Assembly (NCBI GenBank): GCA_016748015.1
Contig: JAAOMT010000597.1
Span: forward strand, 510,351 to 574,350
Length of the DNA stretch: 64,000 nucleotides
Direction of reading: 5' to 3'
Source: Geosiphon pyriformis
Taxonomy: Eukaryota > Glomeromycota > Glomeromycetes > Archaeosporales > Geosiphonaceae
Position 1 is the first letter of the stretch, and the number at the start of each line of letters is the position of its first letter. The notes beneath the pieces are model-generated. The model was given only the letters and a program-made list of their open reading frames with translations, ran no database searches and was not told the origin of the DNA. Below, in pieces: positions 1-15,931 of this stretch. The translations under genes were made by a program, and so were the position numbers.

Positions 1-3000
1 TTTGCAAAAATTTAAAAAAACCAATAAATTATTCACATTAATTACAAAAATTGTAGTCTTTATGTAATATTTATTAACATTTGTAATTCAAAATCTGTGA
101 AAAATTCAGGTTTTTGAAAAAATAAAATAAAATTTAATTAATATAAATAGAAATCAAATTAAAAATTTTTAATAAAAGATTAATTTTGTTTTAATAGAAT
201 AAAGAAAGTATATGAAAACAAAATTTATTAGTGATAATATAAATAGATAAAATAAAAACAAGATTTTTATTTATATTCAATAATTTATAAATACTATATT
301 ATCAAATTCAAATTTTAATTTGATTAAAAAGTTTTATTACAAGATTAAATATATTTTATTAATATTAATTCTGGTCTGGTTAAAGTCTACTAATTTTTTT
401 AAAATTCAAGTTGCTAAAAATTAGTATATTTAAGACTTTAAATATTATAAAAAAATTATGGTCTTATTATTTTTAATAGTGATGTTTTCTCTTATGAAAT
501 ATGAATGGCAAAGTATTTGCTTTTTTTGTTGATGAATTTAAAACATTATTTGTTTTAAAATTGTTGAAATAAAAGTTGTGAAAATTTAAAATATTATTAA
601 ATGAATTGCTTTCACTGTTGAAACAAGCAAATCAGCCAACAAGAATATTATCTTTTCAATATAATTGCTGATTATGATGATTCAAACCCATGCATCATTT
701 GCTCTTTTTTCTATTGAAAGATTAACTGTTCTCTTTTTTAAGCTTTTAGGAATAAAGTAAAATTTATTTGAATTAATAGTGGTAGTAAAAAAGAAAATCA
801 ATTAATATCTTTGATAATTATCAGTTCTTTTGGGAAAGATATGGATTCAAAAGAATGGAACCCTTCAAAGTTGGAAAAGTTTTGGTCAATTTCTCCAAAC
901 AAAAATAGAATTGATGGAATTGACAGTTGATGAAACAAAAAAACCTCAACATTGCCCTTGAGATTGAACAAAATATAACAAACCTGATTTTGACATCTTT
1001 ATTGATGATAGTCAAAATGCGATTTTGGAAACCAAGAGACTCCTTCCTCAATCTAATATAATACTTGTGATGCCTAACTATATAAAGAATGTTGAATAAT
1101 TAAAAATTTATAGAGCAAGAAAAGCGAAAATAAATATCTAGATACGAATGTTTCAAGTGATGCAATGTGTTCACTTTATCGCAGCACACCCCATATCATC
1201 TTTATCTTTCACTTAAATGGACTTTTTAACAGCAACTGATTTGTACGTCTATGGTTTCAAATCGGAAAATAAAGGAGCATTCTCCCAAAATATTGATTTT
1301 GAATTTCAAACTAAAAGAATTTATTAGTCGCAATTGAGGTGACCCATGCAATCTACTTAAAAACGATAAATATTTTAAACTAAGTTTGTTATTACCAGTG
1401 AATTAGTCTCAAAGAAAGTCAATTTCTAAATGTCACAAAAAATTTCGTCAATTTTGCTAGTAGCATTTATCATTGCAGCGAAAAATATTTCGTTGTTTAG
1501 GCGTCTTTAGTGTAATTATGTGATTGAGGTCTCGGATTGTTGAGTAGTACATATTTAAATGAATAATTCTGAAATGGTTGGACAATAAAATTAATCGTAT
1601 GCACATAAAAGTGTTGATCTCGGAATGTTCTTTTCAATTAAAATTGAACAAAAGAATCACTTTAACAAGTACATGTACATAAAAATTATGTACAACAAGA
1701 AAATTTTCCTAGATTAATTACCCCATCTTTTAAGGGATCCGGAAGATCTGGTACTCAATATTTTTTTTAAAATTTGCTCTTAAATTACGAAAATTCCGTT
1801 ACAATACTTGAAAATCTTGACCACAATAAATTATGGTTAGTTAATATTAAAAATATACATATATTACAATTGGTCATATATTAAATACAGTAATATTTTA
1901 AAGAAAACTAAATTATATATGTAATGTTTTACAATACATATAAGTATATACTAAAAATTAATCGCAAAAATTTGATTTAATTAATAATCAAAACATTATA
2001 AGAAAAAGATACGATATAAAATTTAAAAAATATTACAGCACAAAAATTGTTAAAAATAATATTTACACAATATTGATATTAAAAGATGAATTGATAGCAG
2101 TAAGAAATTTTGCAACAGCTGACAGATTAGACAGTTTTTTATCAATATAATACTCAATAAATAATGTTAATATGAAACAAATTATTACACATGTTTATTG
2201 AAATATGTCATTAAAAATAGTCTCCTGAAAAATGTACAAAAAATTTATTTTAAATAAAATAAAACTAATTTTGAAACACATACAATAAATTTAAATTAAG
2301 TGCAAATCGGAATTCTTTTACAAGTTAAAAGAATACATGATCATGCTGCTTTGACAAAATCAAAAACAAAAAAGTGTGACCAAATAATTTGTACTTTAAC
2401 ATGTTTAATTAATTAATAATAATTAAATATATGTAAAAGATGAAAGAATTCAAGTATTTAAATATTATATCAATAAAGCAAAATTTGGTGAATTTTTTGT
2501 AAAATTAAATATATTAAAAATTCACATACATTAAATTATTTACTGAATTTAAATTAATATTATTTCGAAATAATAAACTTATTAAAAATATTGATTGTAA
2601 TAAACTCAAAACAAATTTTTAATTTTTATATTATTTATATTATTATTATAAGTTTAACAAAAGATTTAACTATGTTTAATATTATTTTATTATTTTCTTT
2701 TAATTAATCTGTTAAAAACAATTCTTATAATTTTTTAGTAATTAATTAATAATCATAAATTATGAAACTAACAATAATACTTGAAGTAATTAAAATTGAA
2801 TATAATTTTCTTTATTAGCTGTTTAAATTAATTATGAATTTAATATTATATTAAATATAAATATAATAATAATTATTATTTTATTTAGTAATTAATTTAA
2901 TTTTTTGATAAATCTGTTTAAGTTTTTGATTTTTTTGTTGACAAACTTTTTTGTTTTGAAAATTGAAATATTTAATTAAAAAACATTGTTTTTAGTTCTG

Positions 3001-4946
3001 ATAACTTGATTAATACACTATTATTTCATTTATAATTTTTTAAATTCAATTAAAAACGTTTGCAAAATAAAATTCTATTAATAAATAATACAATAATATA
3101 TATATTTTTCCAAACAAAAACATTTGAAAATGTTTATTTATTTTTCATTTCTTGGATATAATTCTAAATAAATAAATAAATAAATAATATTTTTTAAATT
3201 ATTAATTTTATGTTTTTTGAGAATTTTAAACTTATTACTAATATTTTAAAACTTTGAATTTTTTATTTAATTTTTTATTTTTTATTAGTTTTGTTTTACC
3301 AACTTTAATAATAACAACAAAATTTAATCCAGTTGTAAATAATGGTATTTTTTTTTAATTTAAATAATATATTTATTAAAATAAATACAAATCAACATTT
3401 GGTTGTATTGCTTAATGTAATTATTTTAACAAATTATTTTTTGTTGAAAAATAAAATCAATTGTGCTCTAATATGTATTTTTATTTGATTATTATATAAG
3501 TTTACTTGTTTTAAAAATTGGATTAATATTGTAAAAATTTAAATAACAATTTTTTTTTAATGTTTGATGTTTTTTTTTAAAATCAAAATAATTTATGTTA
3601 AAACTGTATATTAATTATTATATAATTTGGTTGGTTTCAAATCGGTCATTAAAAATAATATAAAGATGTTTTATATAAAATTTATATTTTAAAATTTTTT
3701 AAATGCTGTTATCAAAATTGTGCTTTTTAAATTGGTTTTTATTAAATTCAAAATTGTAAAACTTATTTTAATTTTTAATATTATTTTAATTTTTATTACT
3801 ATTGTAATTTGTAATATTTTTTTAATATATATATATATTTTAACAATATTAAAAATGTCTTAAAATATCTAACAAAATTATTACTATTAAATTAAAACTT
3901 TTTGGTTTTGTAATAGTATATTATTGCTTATTTTAAAAACTTAAATTTTATTAATTTTGTTTTATTTTATTTTAATAAAAAAAAAAAGTATTAAAAATTT
4001 TTCTTGTTAATTATTAATAAAATTAATATTTTGAAAAATATTATGTTTGATAAAAAAATTTTAATTTTTAATGTAAAAGTTGTTAAAAATCTGACACAGT
4101 AAATAATAATTTTATAAAATATAAAAAAATATTTTTTAAAATCATATTTTATTTAAATTAGAAAAAAATATAGGATTCTTAAAGAAATAATTATATTATA
4201 ATTATATACATGTTTTTTGCTTGTTCTCAGTAGTTTAATATATAATTAATTTATAATAAATAATTTTGTGTTTAGCTAATTTTACAATTTTTAAAGTAAT
4301 AATTGTTGATTTACAAAATTTGTTTAATAATATAATATAAATTATATAAAAATTATTAGTTTTTGTACAAACTAACAATTTTTTTTATAATTTATTAATA
4401 TTATATATTTTCTTTTTATTAAAATAATTTGAAATCTTTTACATGTTTTATTTTTAAAAATTATTAATTAAAATTTTTTATAAACATTAAATATTATTTA
4501 AAATAAAATTCATTTTTTTAATCAATAAAATATTTTTTGCAACTGTTTAAAAAATATTTTTTATTAATTTTAATAATTAATTTAATTATTTTTAAAAAAT
4601 ATTATTGTACAAATTATTTCACAAATTTGTAAATTTTAAAAAAAAAAACAATTAATGTTGTATATAGTTCGCAAAATCTAATTTTAATTAATTATTTATA
4701 TTATATATTAAATATTAAATTACCTTTATTAAATTTTAAATAAAATTACTGTTTATTATTTGAATTTCAAAAAAAAAATCTATTATTAACAAAAAATGTT
4801 GTTTTATTATAAATAATAAAAATATACAATTTTTTATTTAGTAATAAGACTGATCTAATTTAATTATTTAAATATTAAAACATATGAAATTTAAAATTTT
4901 AATACTTATTTTTAGTAAGACTTTTAAGCCAATTATATACAATAGT

Positions 4947-4977
<31 letters not shown>

Positions 4978-5093
4978 TAATTAATTTTTAATGTTTTAAC
5001 TTGAATTTATTTGCATAAAAATATTTATTAACTAAATATATTTTTATTTTTTTTAAAAAAAAGTAAAATTTTAAATAATAATTATGTTTAAAC

Positions 5094-5137
<44 letters not shown>

Positions 5138-5690
5138 TATTATTATTATTATTTACAAAAATTATAGTTTACAGTTTAATAATAATTGAATTATTAATTC
5201 AGAAACAATTAAATAAAAATATTATATAATATATTAACATTAAATATTAAAAACTTAAAGTTTTTTAGTTTATAATTACAAAATAAACAATATTTAATTT
5301 TATTGTTTTATTTTTATTATAAATAATAAATTTAACAGTTTTAATATATAAATTATTATACTTAAAACTTTTTTAAAATATTTGGTTGCTTAATGTTTAA
5401 ATTATAATTACAATAATTATAGAATTTTTGTTTAAATATTTTATTATTTAAATATTTATTTAATTTTTATATATTGATTATTTTTAAATTATTAAATTAG
5501 ATTTTTAACATTTAAAAATATTTTTTAAGTTTTATTGTTAATTTATTTACTGTATTTTTTTTGTAAGATTTAAATAAAATTATATATAATTAATTGTAAA
5601 TTTATTATTAATATATAATAATTTTTAATATATTTTGGTTTGTAAATCAAGTGCAGTATATTTTGATCTCACAGATTAGAGCAAATCAGA
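1..5690. other. Gene-free, extremely A+T-rich block
   Basis: No open frame here looks like coding sequence. From about 2.1 to 5.7 kb the sequence is almost only A and T, with long A and T runs, short AAT tracts and very few G or C. The first 1.8 kb is somewhat less extreme but also has no recognisable gene. The 76-codon minus-strand frame at 821-1051 has no family features and looks like chance. Confidence 0.7.
5094..5152. repeat. Compound (AAT)n-(ATT)n microsatellite
   Basis: A run of AAT/ATA trinucleotides is followed directly by a shorter ATT run. The two halves are complementary, so a strand could fold back on itself. A shorter AAT tract lies near 4946-4979. Confidence 0.9.
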
Positions 5691-8096
<2,406 letters not shown>

Positions 8097-8758
8097 ATGA
8101 GCATGAGTATCACTTCATTGCCAATTCAAACTATTTCGCAAGAAAACTTTCCTGATCCTGGTTGGTTTTCGTCACTTCCCAATTGTGAAAAAGGTTCAAT
8201 ATGGAAAACTACACTTTTTCTTGAGAATAATGGTAGTGTGGCTAGAGATCACTTAGGTAATTTCATAAATTTTAAACGCGGAAAACTCTAATTACTACCA
8301 ATTATTTAAGAATTCTATTCCTAATTTCTTTCAACAGCAAATGAACGAACATTTTTAGCATGGTTACGAACTTCACTTTCTTTTATTGGAATCGGACTTG
8401 GTAAATTCTCTAATTACAATTTAAATAACTTTCACCTTTTAAAAATTTTCCTTCTCTCACTACAAAGCTATGTTTTTCTATTTATACAGCAACAGCCCAG
8501 TTATTTCGTCTTACAAATAGGGATCACACTTCAATTGATGATCGCTTTGGTCAACCATTAGGGATAACATTTATCATGTTAGGAATAATGTTCCTCTTCT
8601 TTGGTGTAACACGATATTTTCTTTCACAGACTACCATGATTCGTGGTCAATTCCCAGCCACGCGTGGAGCTATAATTCTGGCGGTAATTTTGACAACAAT
8701 CACATTAATCGGGTGTTTGGTTATTATTATTGTTGTCGGCCGTGTCTCTCGGACCTGA
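8097..8758 (+). CDS. DUF202 (YidH-type) small membrane protein
   Basis: Three exons: 8097-8256, 8338-8400 and 8490-8758, joined by GT-AG introns in frame to give 163 residues. The first splice restores the diagnostic DUF202 stretch, reading ARDHLANERTFLAWLRTS at about residues 50-67, followed by a hydrophobic helix (SFIGIGLATAQLF). Two further hydrophobic helices occupy the last 75 residues, so the protein should cross the membrane three times with its N-terminus in the cytosol. DUF202 is a widespread family of small membrane proteins; the yeast Vtc1 polyphosphate subunit is a distant relative, but this sequence is closer to the bacterial YidH type, whose function is unknown. The ATG was chosen because it opens the only frame reaching the motif. 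Without splicing the parts look like unrelated short frames. Confidence 0.88.
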
Positions 8759-11282
8759 ATTTATCTCAATGCATCAACCTTTTTTATAGTAAAAAGTAAT
8801 AGAACATATAGATTTTTAGATTTTTAGATTATTAGGACGATAGATATTCCAAAAGTGTAAAAATTAGACATTTCTCAAGAAAAACTTCTTCGAGAGTCTA
8901 GTAAAATAGTAATTTGGAAAATTTTTTCGAAAGGGTCCTACGATGGATGGATGATAACATAGAACTTTAATTAATTGAAAAATGTGCTGAACTTTTATTG
9001 GTTTGAATAACAAGAAATAGATATTATCTTTTTCATTTTGAATTATTTATGGATATGCATTAGGATGTAGGCGTTATCACATTCATGCAAAAATACGTCA
9101 CAAAAGCTTTTGAACAATGAGATTACAATTTTTGGTGGTGATACAACAATATTCTTTGATGTGTGTTGAAAAAAATTTCCAGAGAATTTTTCGTGTATTA
9201 AGTTAATTTTTTGCATTAGATGAAAAAAAAGCCATGGTTGGAGATAACCGTAACTGGCTCGGTGATTGAGGATAAAAAAAATAATAAAGTTAAATCTTTC
9301 GTTAAAGATCTATTTTTGTACATATATATATATATATATACGAGGTTTTCAGCTCAGTGGTTTGTTTCTTTTTTTTGTAACGGTTAGAACCGTTAAAATA
9401 ATTTACATAACAGCGAATTTTACTTATTCACGAATATACGTGCAGATATGGTTACGATAAACGTTACCACCTTGTTTAATCCACCTCTAGCCTTTTATCT
9501 GTGAAACTGCTAATTTTTTTTTATGCTTATTACCATAGATTTTGTTATACCTTCACGAGAAACAAATTTTTGGGTAGAATATCTTTCTTCAAGAAGGATA
9601 CACATTCTTAGGAATTTTTCTATAGAAATAAGAGTCATAATAGTTCTTTTAATGAAAAAAATATTGTTATTTCATTTCTGAGAACTCTCTTCCAAATTCA
9701 GTATATATAATTAAAGAAAAATCCTTTGAACTTATTCTTGATTGTTTATTTTTTAATAATGAAGCTTGTGCCAGAACAATTTATGGAAAATTAAAAATAA
9801 ATATTTTCAATATTTTATTTAAATATATTAATTTAGTTTGTTTATTAAATACCAACATTTGCATTTTGAAAATATAAACATAATTGGTTTTTATAAGATA
9901 TTTTTCATTATATCATTCAAACTAAAACTTAATTGTATTATATTAAATAATAATAATAATAATAAACTAATTTAATAAAAATAATAATTACTTTTTCAAA
10001 TTTACAAATTGTTTTGAGCAATATTCTTGAGCATTTCTTTCTACAACATCTATATCTATTATAAATAAATTAAAACTACTTCAACAAAAGTTCAAAATTT
10101 AAATTTAAATTTTAAAAATCCGCGTAAAAGGCGAAGACATTCAATATTTCAAAAGTTCAAGGATCTCAGTCTTGACTTGAAAAAAACATTCATCTTGGTA
10201 AATGGATTCAAGCAAAGCAAAGCACGAAAAAAAGATCCTAAAGATACAAAATTTTTGAATAAAATGGATTGAGTTCCTTACCAGTGACATTTTATTTAGG
10301 ATTGAAAAGTCAGGTGTAAAAAAATGCATTCAAGAAAGTAGTTGGTAGTCGTATATGTTAAAATTTTAATGATACGTTTTGATAACGGCTCATTTCATAG
10401 TTTGCAAAAAAGGTTTTCTGTAATTCAGTTCAGCTCCAAGTTTAGAATGTTAATAGAAAAGGAATTTAGGTTCAGCTTTTGGAAAAATCTGAGTTTGGAA
10501 TTTCAATAAGAAGTAATATATGCATTGGAAGGCATATACCCGATTAAAAGTAAAACCATTTAGCAGAAAATATTTATGCTCAACATTGTATAAGTACTAT
10601 ATGGTAGAAGTTTCGTTAATGTATGACAAATTTTCTTCAAGGAATGCAGCATATACTGGTAAGATTTAGATATTCTTATTGGCACTTGTATTAATAATTT
10701 GCAGCCAACCCACATTTAAAATGCGCCCAAATTATTCAAGATGACCGAATTTACATTCTTTTTAAAATTGAATTTAAAATAGGCCGAATCCTATTTAAAC
10801 AGTGCTATTGATATATTAACTGCTTATTAAGTATTCTTTAGTCTTATTAAATTTTTTATTAAACTTCCCAGAATTCGAATAGAATTATCAAAGAGTTATA
10901 GATGAATGAGATGACTCAATTATTCTCGTTTCAAGAAATACCTGATTTAATAGTCTTAATTTTTTCATCAGAGAAATTAAATCAGTATTTCTAATTTTTG
11001 CATTGTGGTTTGTAAAACACTTACACAAGGAGTCAATCAGAAATTATTTCATTAAATCAAGTTTTTCTGCATGCATATAGACTTTCAACCCCGTTTATGA
11101 AAAGGAAACTTTGTTGCAAGGGAAAAAACTAGACGATGTAATACATAGTCCGTGAAAATGCTCGGTTGGTAAAAAATCAAGAGATCTATTTAAACAAGCA
11201 CTTGGTTGCTTAAGTCAATTTAGAGTAAAATCCTCTCTTGGTAACTAACTGCCAACCATTTTTAAACATAATTTCTGCAAAT
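8759..11282. other. Intergenic, no gene seen
   Basis: A 2.5 kb gap with no recognisable coding segment. It has a (TA)n tract near 9320-9340 and a perfect 8-bp inverted repeat at 9378-9395 (TAACGGTT, 2-base spacer, AACCGTTA). The right end contains the promoter of the channel gene, but I could not identify a TATA box with confidence. Confidence 0.55.
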
Positions 11283-14200
11283 ATGAAACCTCCTAGGCGT
11301 CATACAGTTGACAATACCTACTCTGATGAAAAAAACCATGATACGGTCTTTGCTGAAAACTCATATTACGAGGATTCTAGTAAAGGTTTAGATTATTTGC
11401 GTGATCAAAATCTTATCGCTCTCAGCCCTAATGGTCAAATGGCGGCTATGATTACAAGAGGTTAGTGCTTTGTCTTGGGTCTAAGATTTCCTTTTCGGTA
11501 AAGCCAATTTAACAATTTTGTTTGATTTTTGGATAGAAAATAGGAAAATTATGGCTTTCAAACTTGACCCACTTGACCAAACTTCACAATCTACTCTGAC
11601 GAAACCCATTGAACCGGGATTTTTCATTCATTCTAAAGCTGCTGATTATTCACTCGCGATATCAAACCAGTCAGACGCGCTTAATGTTTTCTACATTGTA
11701 ATTTCTCGTTCTGGTATACCCAGCACTCATCATACTAAAAAAGGTGATATTTTTCAAGATTTTGGGAAAGATGTCCAGTTTGTTCGGAAAGATGTCCAGT
11801 TTGCTATAAATTTCACATCAGAAATTCCTACATTCGATGAAAGCGTCAATTACACTTATTGCCTTCGAATCTCTTCAGACAAAGAGCTAGAGATAAAACA
11901 TGCAGGCTTTAAATATGGGGGCATAGTGAAATTTACGACCGAATCTGAAATTTTAATAATGACGCGAGATGGCATTCGATTTTTTGAACTTGAACAAAAC
12001 AAAAAAATCACCAAAAGCAATCGAATTTATGGCACGGAAAAACCAGAGACACAAGTTCATCACCCATATCCAGCTTCATTGTATTTCCAAATCGATTCTC
12101 ATCCAGATGTTCCTTTTGATCTATTAAACAATTGTGTCAAAAGCAAATATCTTTTCGCGCTGGACTCGGAGAAAAATATTGAAATGTACAATTTAATTGA
12201 CGGAGATTTGGAAAAAGTTTTTCATCCATTTCTCTCTGATAATAAACTATCGAATTCTGATTCAAATGATAAAATCCGTGGCTATCCAATTTTTGCTCTT
12301 TGGGAAGATTCTCACGAAAGCAAGGCCACCGGTATCGCAACGCTGATGGCAGCTTCGTTGGGAGACGACAAAGTAACTATTTATATAGTTCATAATACTT
12401 TACCAGTAGTAACACGTCAATTCGAATTTGCTGAAGGAATTAATGGTGTTATCCGTTTTCTTGGATTTTTTAAACATGTTGACAAAGAACATATTGGAAA
12501 AGAAAATTTGCATCTTGCAATTCTCGTAGAGGGGAATGACAAAGAAACATCCGAAACTGAATTCAAAATATTCATGTGGGATTTATGTAAATGGAAAGAA
12601 ACAAGGGAGTTTGGAAATGAAATTGACATGAAACTGTTTAAAAAAGGACAACAATTACCTATTATCGATTCTGCTAGGACTACTGTTATACTCGATGAAA
12701 CCGGACGACTATTACCTATAATTCAATCGGAGGAGGCCAAAGAACCCAAAAAGACTTATCCTAATTTTATCCCAATTGCTGATTTCTTTAAGCAGCTATC
12801 TGCATCTGAGGGCAGTCAAAAAATCTCCATGCCTAGTAAACGCCCTGAGATGGAGGATGATATAAAAATGTCGAATGACCAAAGCGCCCACACTATGCCA
12901 ACAGATATAAAAATGCCGTGTGGCCAAAGAGCCCACACTATGCCGACAGATAATCTAAAACAGAAGGCTGGGCATCACATAGAAATGTCGAATGACCAAA
13001 GAGCCCACACTCTGCCGATAGATAATGATCCAAAACAGAAGGCGGGGCATGATATAAAAAGATCGGATGACCAAAGAGCCCACACTCTGCCGATAGATAA
13101 TGATCCAAAACACAAGGCTGTTGGATTAATAATCAATCCCATAAAACATGTTCTTGGTATCAAAGGCTCTGACTCCAATAAAAGGAATTTTGAAGACCCA
13201 AAAGGTTTCAAATTACACTCACGGCTAGATTTTAAGCCAGACCCTTTCGATAAAAATCGAGATATTCTAAGAAAGTTTGAGCCTTGGAGCCAAATTTCTT
13301 CCCCTGATCCGGAACTCCCAAAGTTAACTCGTCTCGTTTTGCCCACTGGAAAAATTTTAAGACTATTCATTGGACATTTCACTATTCAGATCTGGCTTAT
13401 TGAAGATCCTCAGAAAATATTTGGTGAATTAAAATTTATTTGGTCCCTTAAAGAAGATTTTTGGGAACATGAGAAAGAAGTTATGAAATCTGTCGAATTA
13501 ACTAGTACGGGTCCTGATCAATATGAATTTAAGATATCTTTAAAAAAAAACCAACATCCCATCAGCGTTCATTTTCAGATTGAACCGAATGAAACAACAG
13601 CCATCAACGCTATTAAAACTTTAAAATTTCTGGTGTCGAAGAGAGACGAATTGCCAAAAAATTTGGCACGTGATTTTTCATTTATAATCAAAGAAACAAC
13701 TTTGATAATTGAGTCATTTTTAAAAGACAAGCCTGAGATTTGGCGATTTTTAGACTTACACTATGGGATAACCCAACAACTGATCAAGATGAAGTGCTAC
13801 GAAGTGGTTGAGAAAATCTTAGATAAAGATCACAGAAACTCTTGCTTTCATATACCTCGCTCTACAAATTTTCACACTTCTGCCCTTGAAGAAGCGATAA
13901 ATTCAGGAAACATCAGCCTTTTAAGAAACCTTCTCAACTATTATTCAACCAATGGAAATCATAATCTCGGTTGGATGACCACAATTTCTGAAGCTCTTCC
14001 AGACTTATTTAGAACTTACCCTGGCAAGTTCCAATGTTGTTGCTCGAGTTTTGAAATTATACAACTTAAGTCTTTCTAATCCCTATTATCTCACTTAATC
14101 TTAGATTTGGCCGTCGATTTATTTTCGAAACCAGTTTTTAGTTATCGAAAAATTCATATTGATAAAGTGCATCTCAGTGATATAAGTCTCAATATATTAA

Positions 14201-15931
14201 AAGGTTCAGATCTCCATCCATTCACATATAGCGGTAATTTTTTACGAAAGTCGAATAAAGAGTCCTCTGTTCAGGATACATCAGCATACGAGTTTTTCGT
14301 CGTACCACTTCCAAACATTATCGTCCGCCAGGAATCTTCGAGCTTTTTTTTAAAATATTTTTTCAAAATCTTCAGGATCAAAGAAATACATCCACGGAAG
14401 CATAGCCCATTCTATGAAATAGTCGACAATGATCGTAAAGGTGAAATCTTTGAGAACCCAGCAATGGAAGCAATTATTGAGTATGAATGGCGTGCACAAA
14501 AAACAGGACTCTTTCATATCAAAGCAATATTTTATTGGATTTATCTTCTTTTTTTTTTGGTTTGGTCAAAACTATATTTGGATGTACGAGTTTATGGTGA
14601 AGACAATGAAGATTTTATACGCAAAGCTTCATATGTTATTTTGTGGGTTGCTTGTTTATTGCTTTTCTTTGAAAGCCTCCGAATTTCTCGACGCAAACTA
14701 GCATATTTCAGAAACATATATGGTTGGCTCGATTTGGGAGCTTGTGTTTTACCTATTTCAGTGGTGATATATGTTATTAGAGGGAATAGCTCTGCTTGCT
14801 ATCAAAGTAAAATTAAGTGTCAAAATACTATCATATTTATTGCCTTTACATCTTTAGTCCTATCAATTCAAATGGTAAGAATGAAAAGATATATTGAGTT
14901 GTGCTGATTTAAAGGGTTTCTCTTTGGCTAATCTTTCTTTTTAAATTTTAGTTTTTGAGGCTAAGATTTATTCCAAGTAAGTCCTTAGAGATTTTAATAT
15001 AATATTTTACCTAAAATAAAATCTCCTTCATTGATAAATCTCTCTATAATCTATTTAAAGAAATTGGAGGTTACATTTACGCTCTCATTTACATAATTCG
15101 GAAGACTTTTTGGTTCTTAGTTTCTGTTGTTTTTATCGCAGGATGTTTTGCCTATACAATGTAAGAGGGGTTTTTATTTAAATTTAAAATATCATTATTC
15201 TTAATAGTAAATTTTCTTTGGTATTTCTCTTAGGTATTTACTGCTTCATTACGCGCCAAAACTTGGGGTAAATCCCGGCTCGCCTACATATACCAATATC
15301 CAAAATGGAAACAATACCAATTCAACGATTGATTTGACTCAAATTATTAATCCCTACGATTATACCGATAACTATTATAGCGAGTTTTGGAAGTCTCTTG
15401 AAGCTGTTTATTTTTGGGTGAATGGACGATGGGATCAAATCGATCAATGGAATTTCTGGCCAATTGACATCATTTCCTTAATGGCATCAATTATACTAGT
15501 TACTATTATGCAAAATATGTTGATTGCCTTGATGTCGTAAGTATATTTTCAAAGTAAGGAAGGAAAGAAAAAATGATTATGTCCTAATATAATTTTTCAT
15601 TTTAAGTAACGCCTACGACTCAGCGAGGGAACGTAGTAGACGTGGGCTATTACAAACGCGTACTCGTATGATTCTTGAAGCCGACGAAATAAAAACGGCT
15701 TTGGTTTTTATCATTCATGTCATCCCCGGTCTCTCGTACTTGCCAAAGTTTATTCCTAGGCTTAAACCTTTTTTGAAACAGGCACATTATTATCCGTCAT
15801 TTATATATTATGCAACCGATAGAATAGAGGTTGTCACCCTTGATACTCAGGTCGCCGAAATGAAGGATCAGCTGGATAAAATCTTAAATGCGATAGCAAA
15901 AGGCAATCCAAAAAATAGTATTGAGTTTTGA
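11283..15931 (+). CDS. TRP-like cation channel with large N-terminal propeller-like region (paralogue A)
   Basis: Seven exons (11283-11460, 11537-14023, 14105-14874, 14952-14976, 15061-15160, 15234-15536, 15607-15931) give 1,395 residues in one frame. The N-terminal two thirds is soluble and holds WD-like strands such as ALSPNGQMAAM (about residues 48-58). An ankyrin-like helical patch follows near residues 855-885. Six hydrophobic helices then follow: about 1026-1044, 1062-1079, 1096-1113, 1130-1145, 1163-1186 and 1264-1287. A pore segment containing NGRWDQIDQWNFWP lies between the fifth and sixth. The sixth ends in QNMLIALMS, like the N-x-L-I-A-x-M signature of TRP-channel S6, and leads into a basic helix and a C-terminal coiled coil. 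It probably conducts cations across a membrane; gating and ion are unknown. Intron 2 starts with GC. The 25-nt exon 4 and 100-nt exon 5 match paralogue B at 51544-56078. Confidence 0.85.
12868..13123 (+). repeat. In-frame tandem repeat in channel gene A
   Basis: Four imperfect copies of 45-75 nt, each encoding a version of DDQRAHTLPIDNDPKQKAGH, at about protein residues 503-588. The third and fourth copies are nearly identical. The segment is hydrophilic and absent from paralogue B, so it is probably a recently expanded flexible linker. Confidence 0.9.

Noticed and set aside
9378-9395. Perfect 8-bp inverted repeat as an operator or terminator
   Set aside because: Too short and isolated in a 2.5 kb gap of a eukaryotic genome to assign a role.
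12975-13382. 135-codon minus-strand frame inside channel gene A
   Set aside because: Antisense shadow of a long conserved exon; no conserved features of its own.
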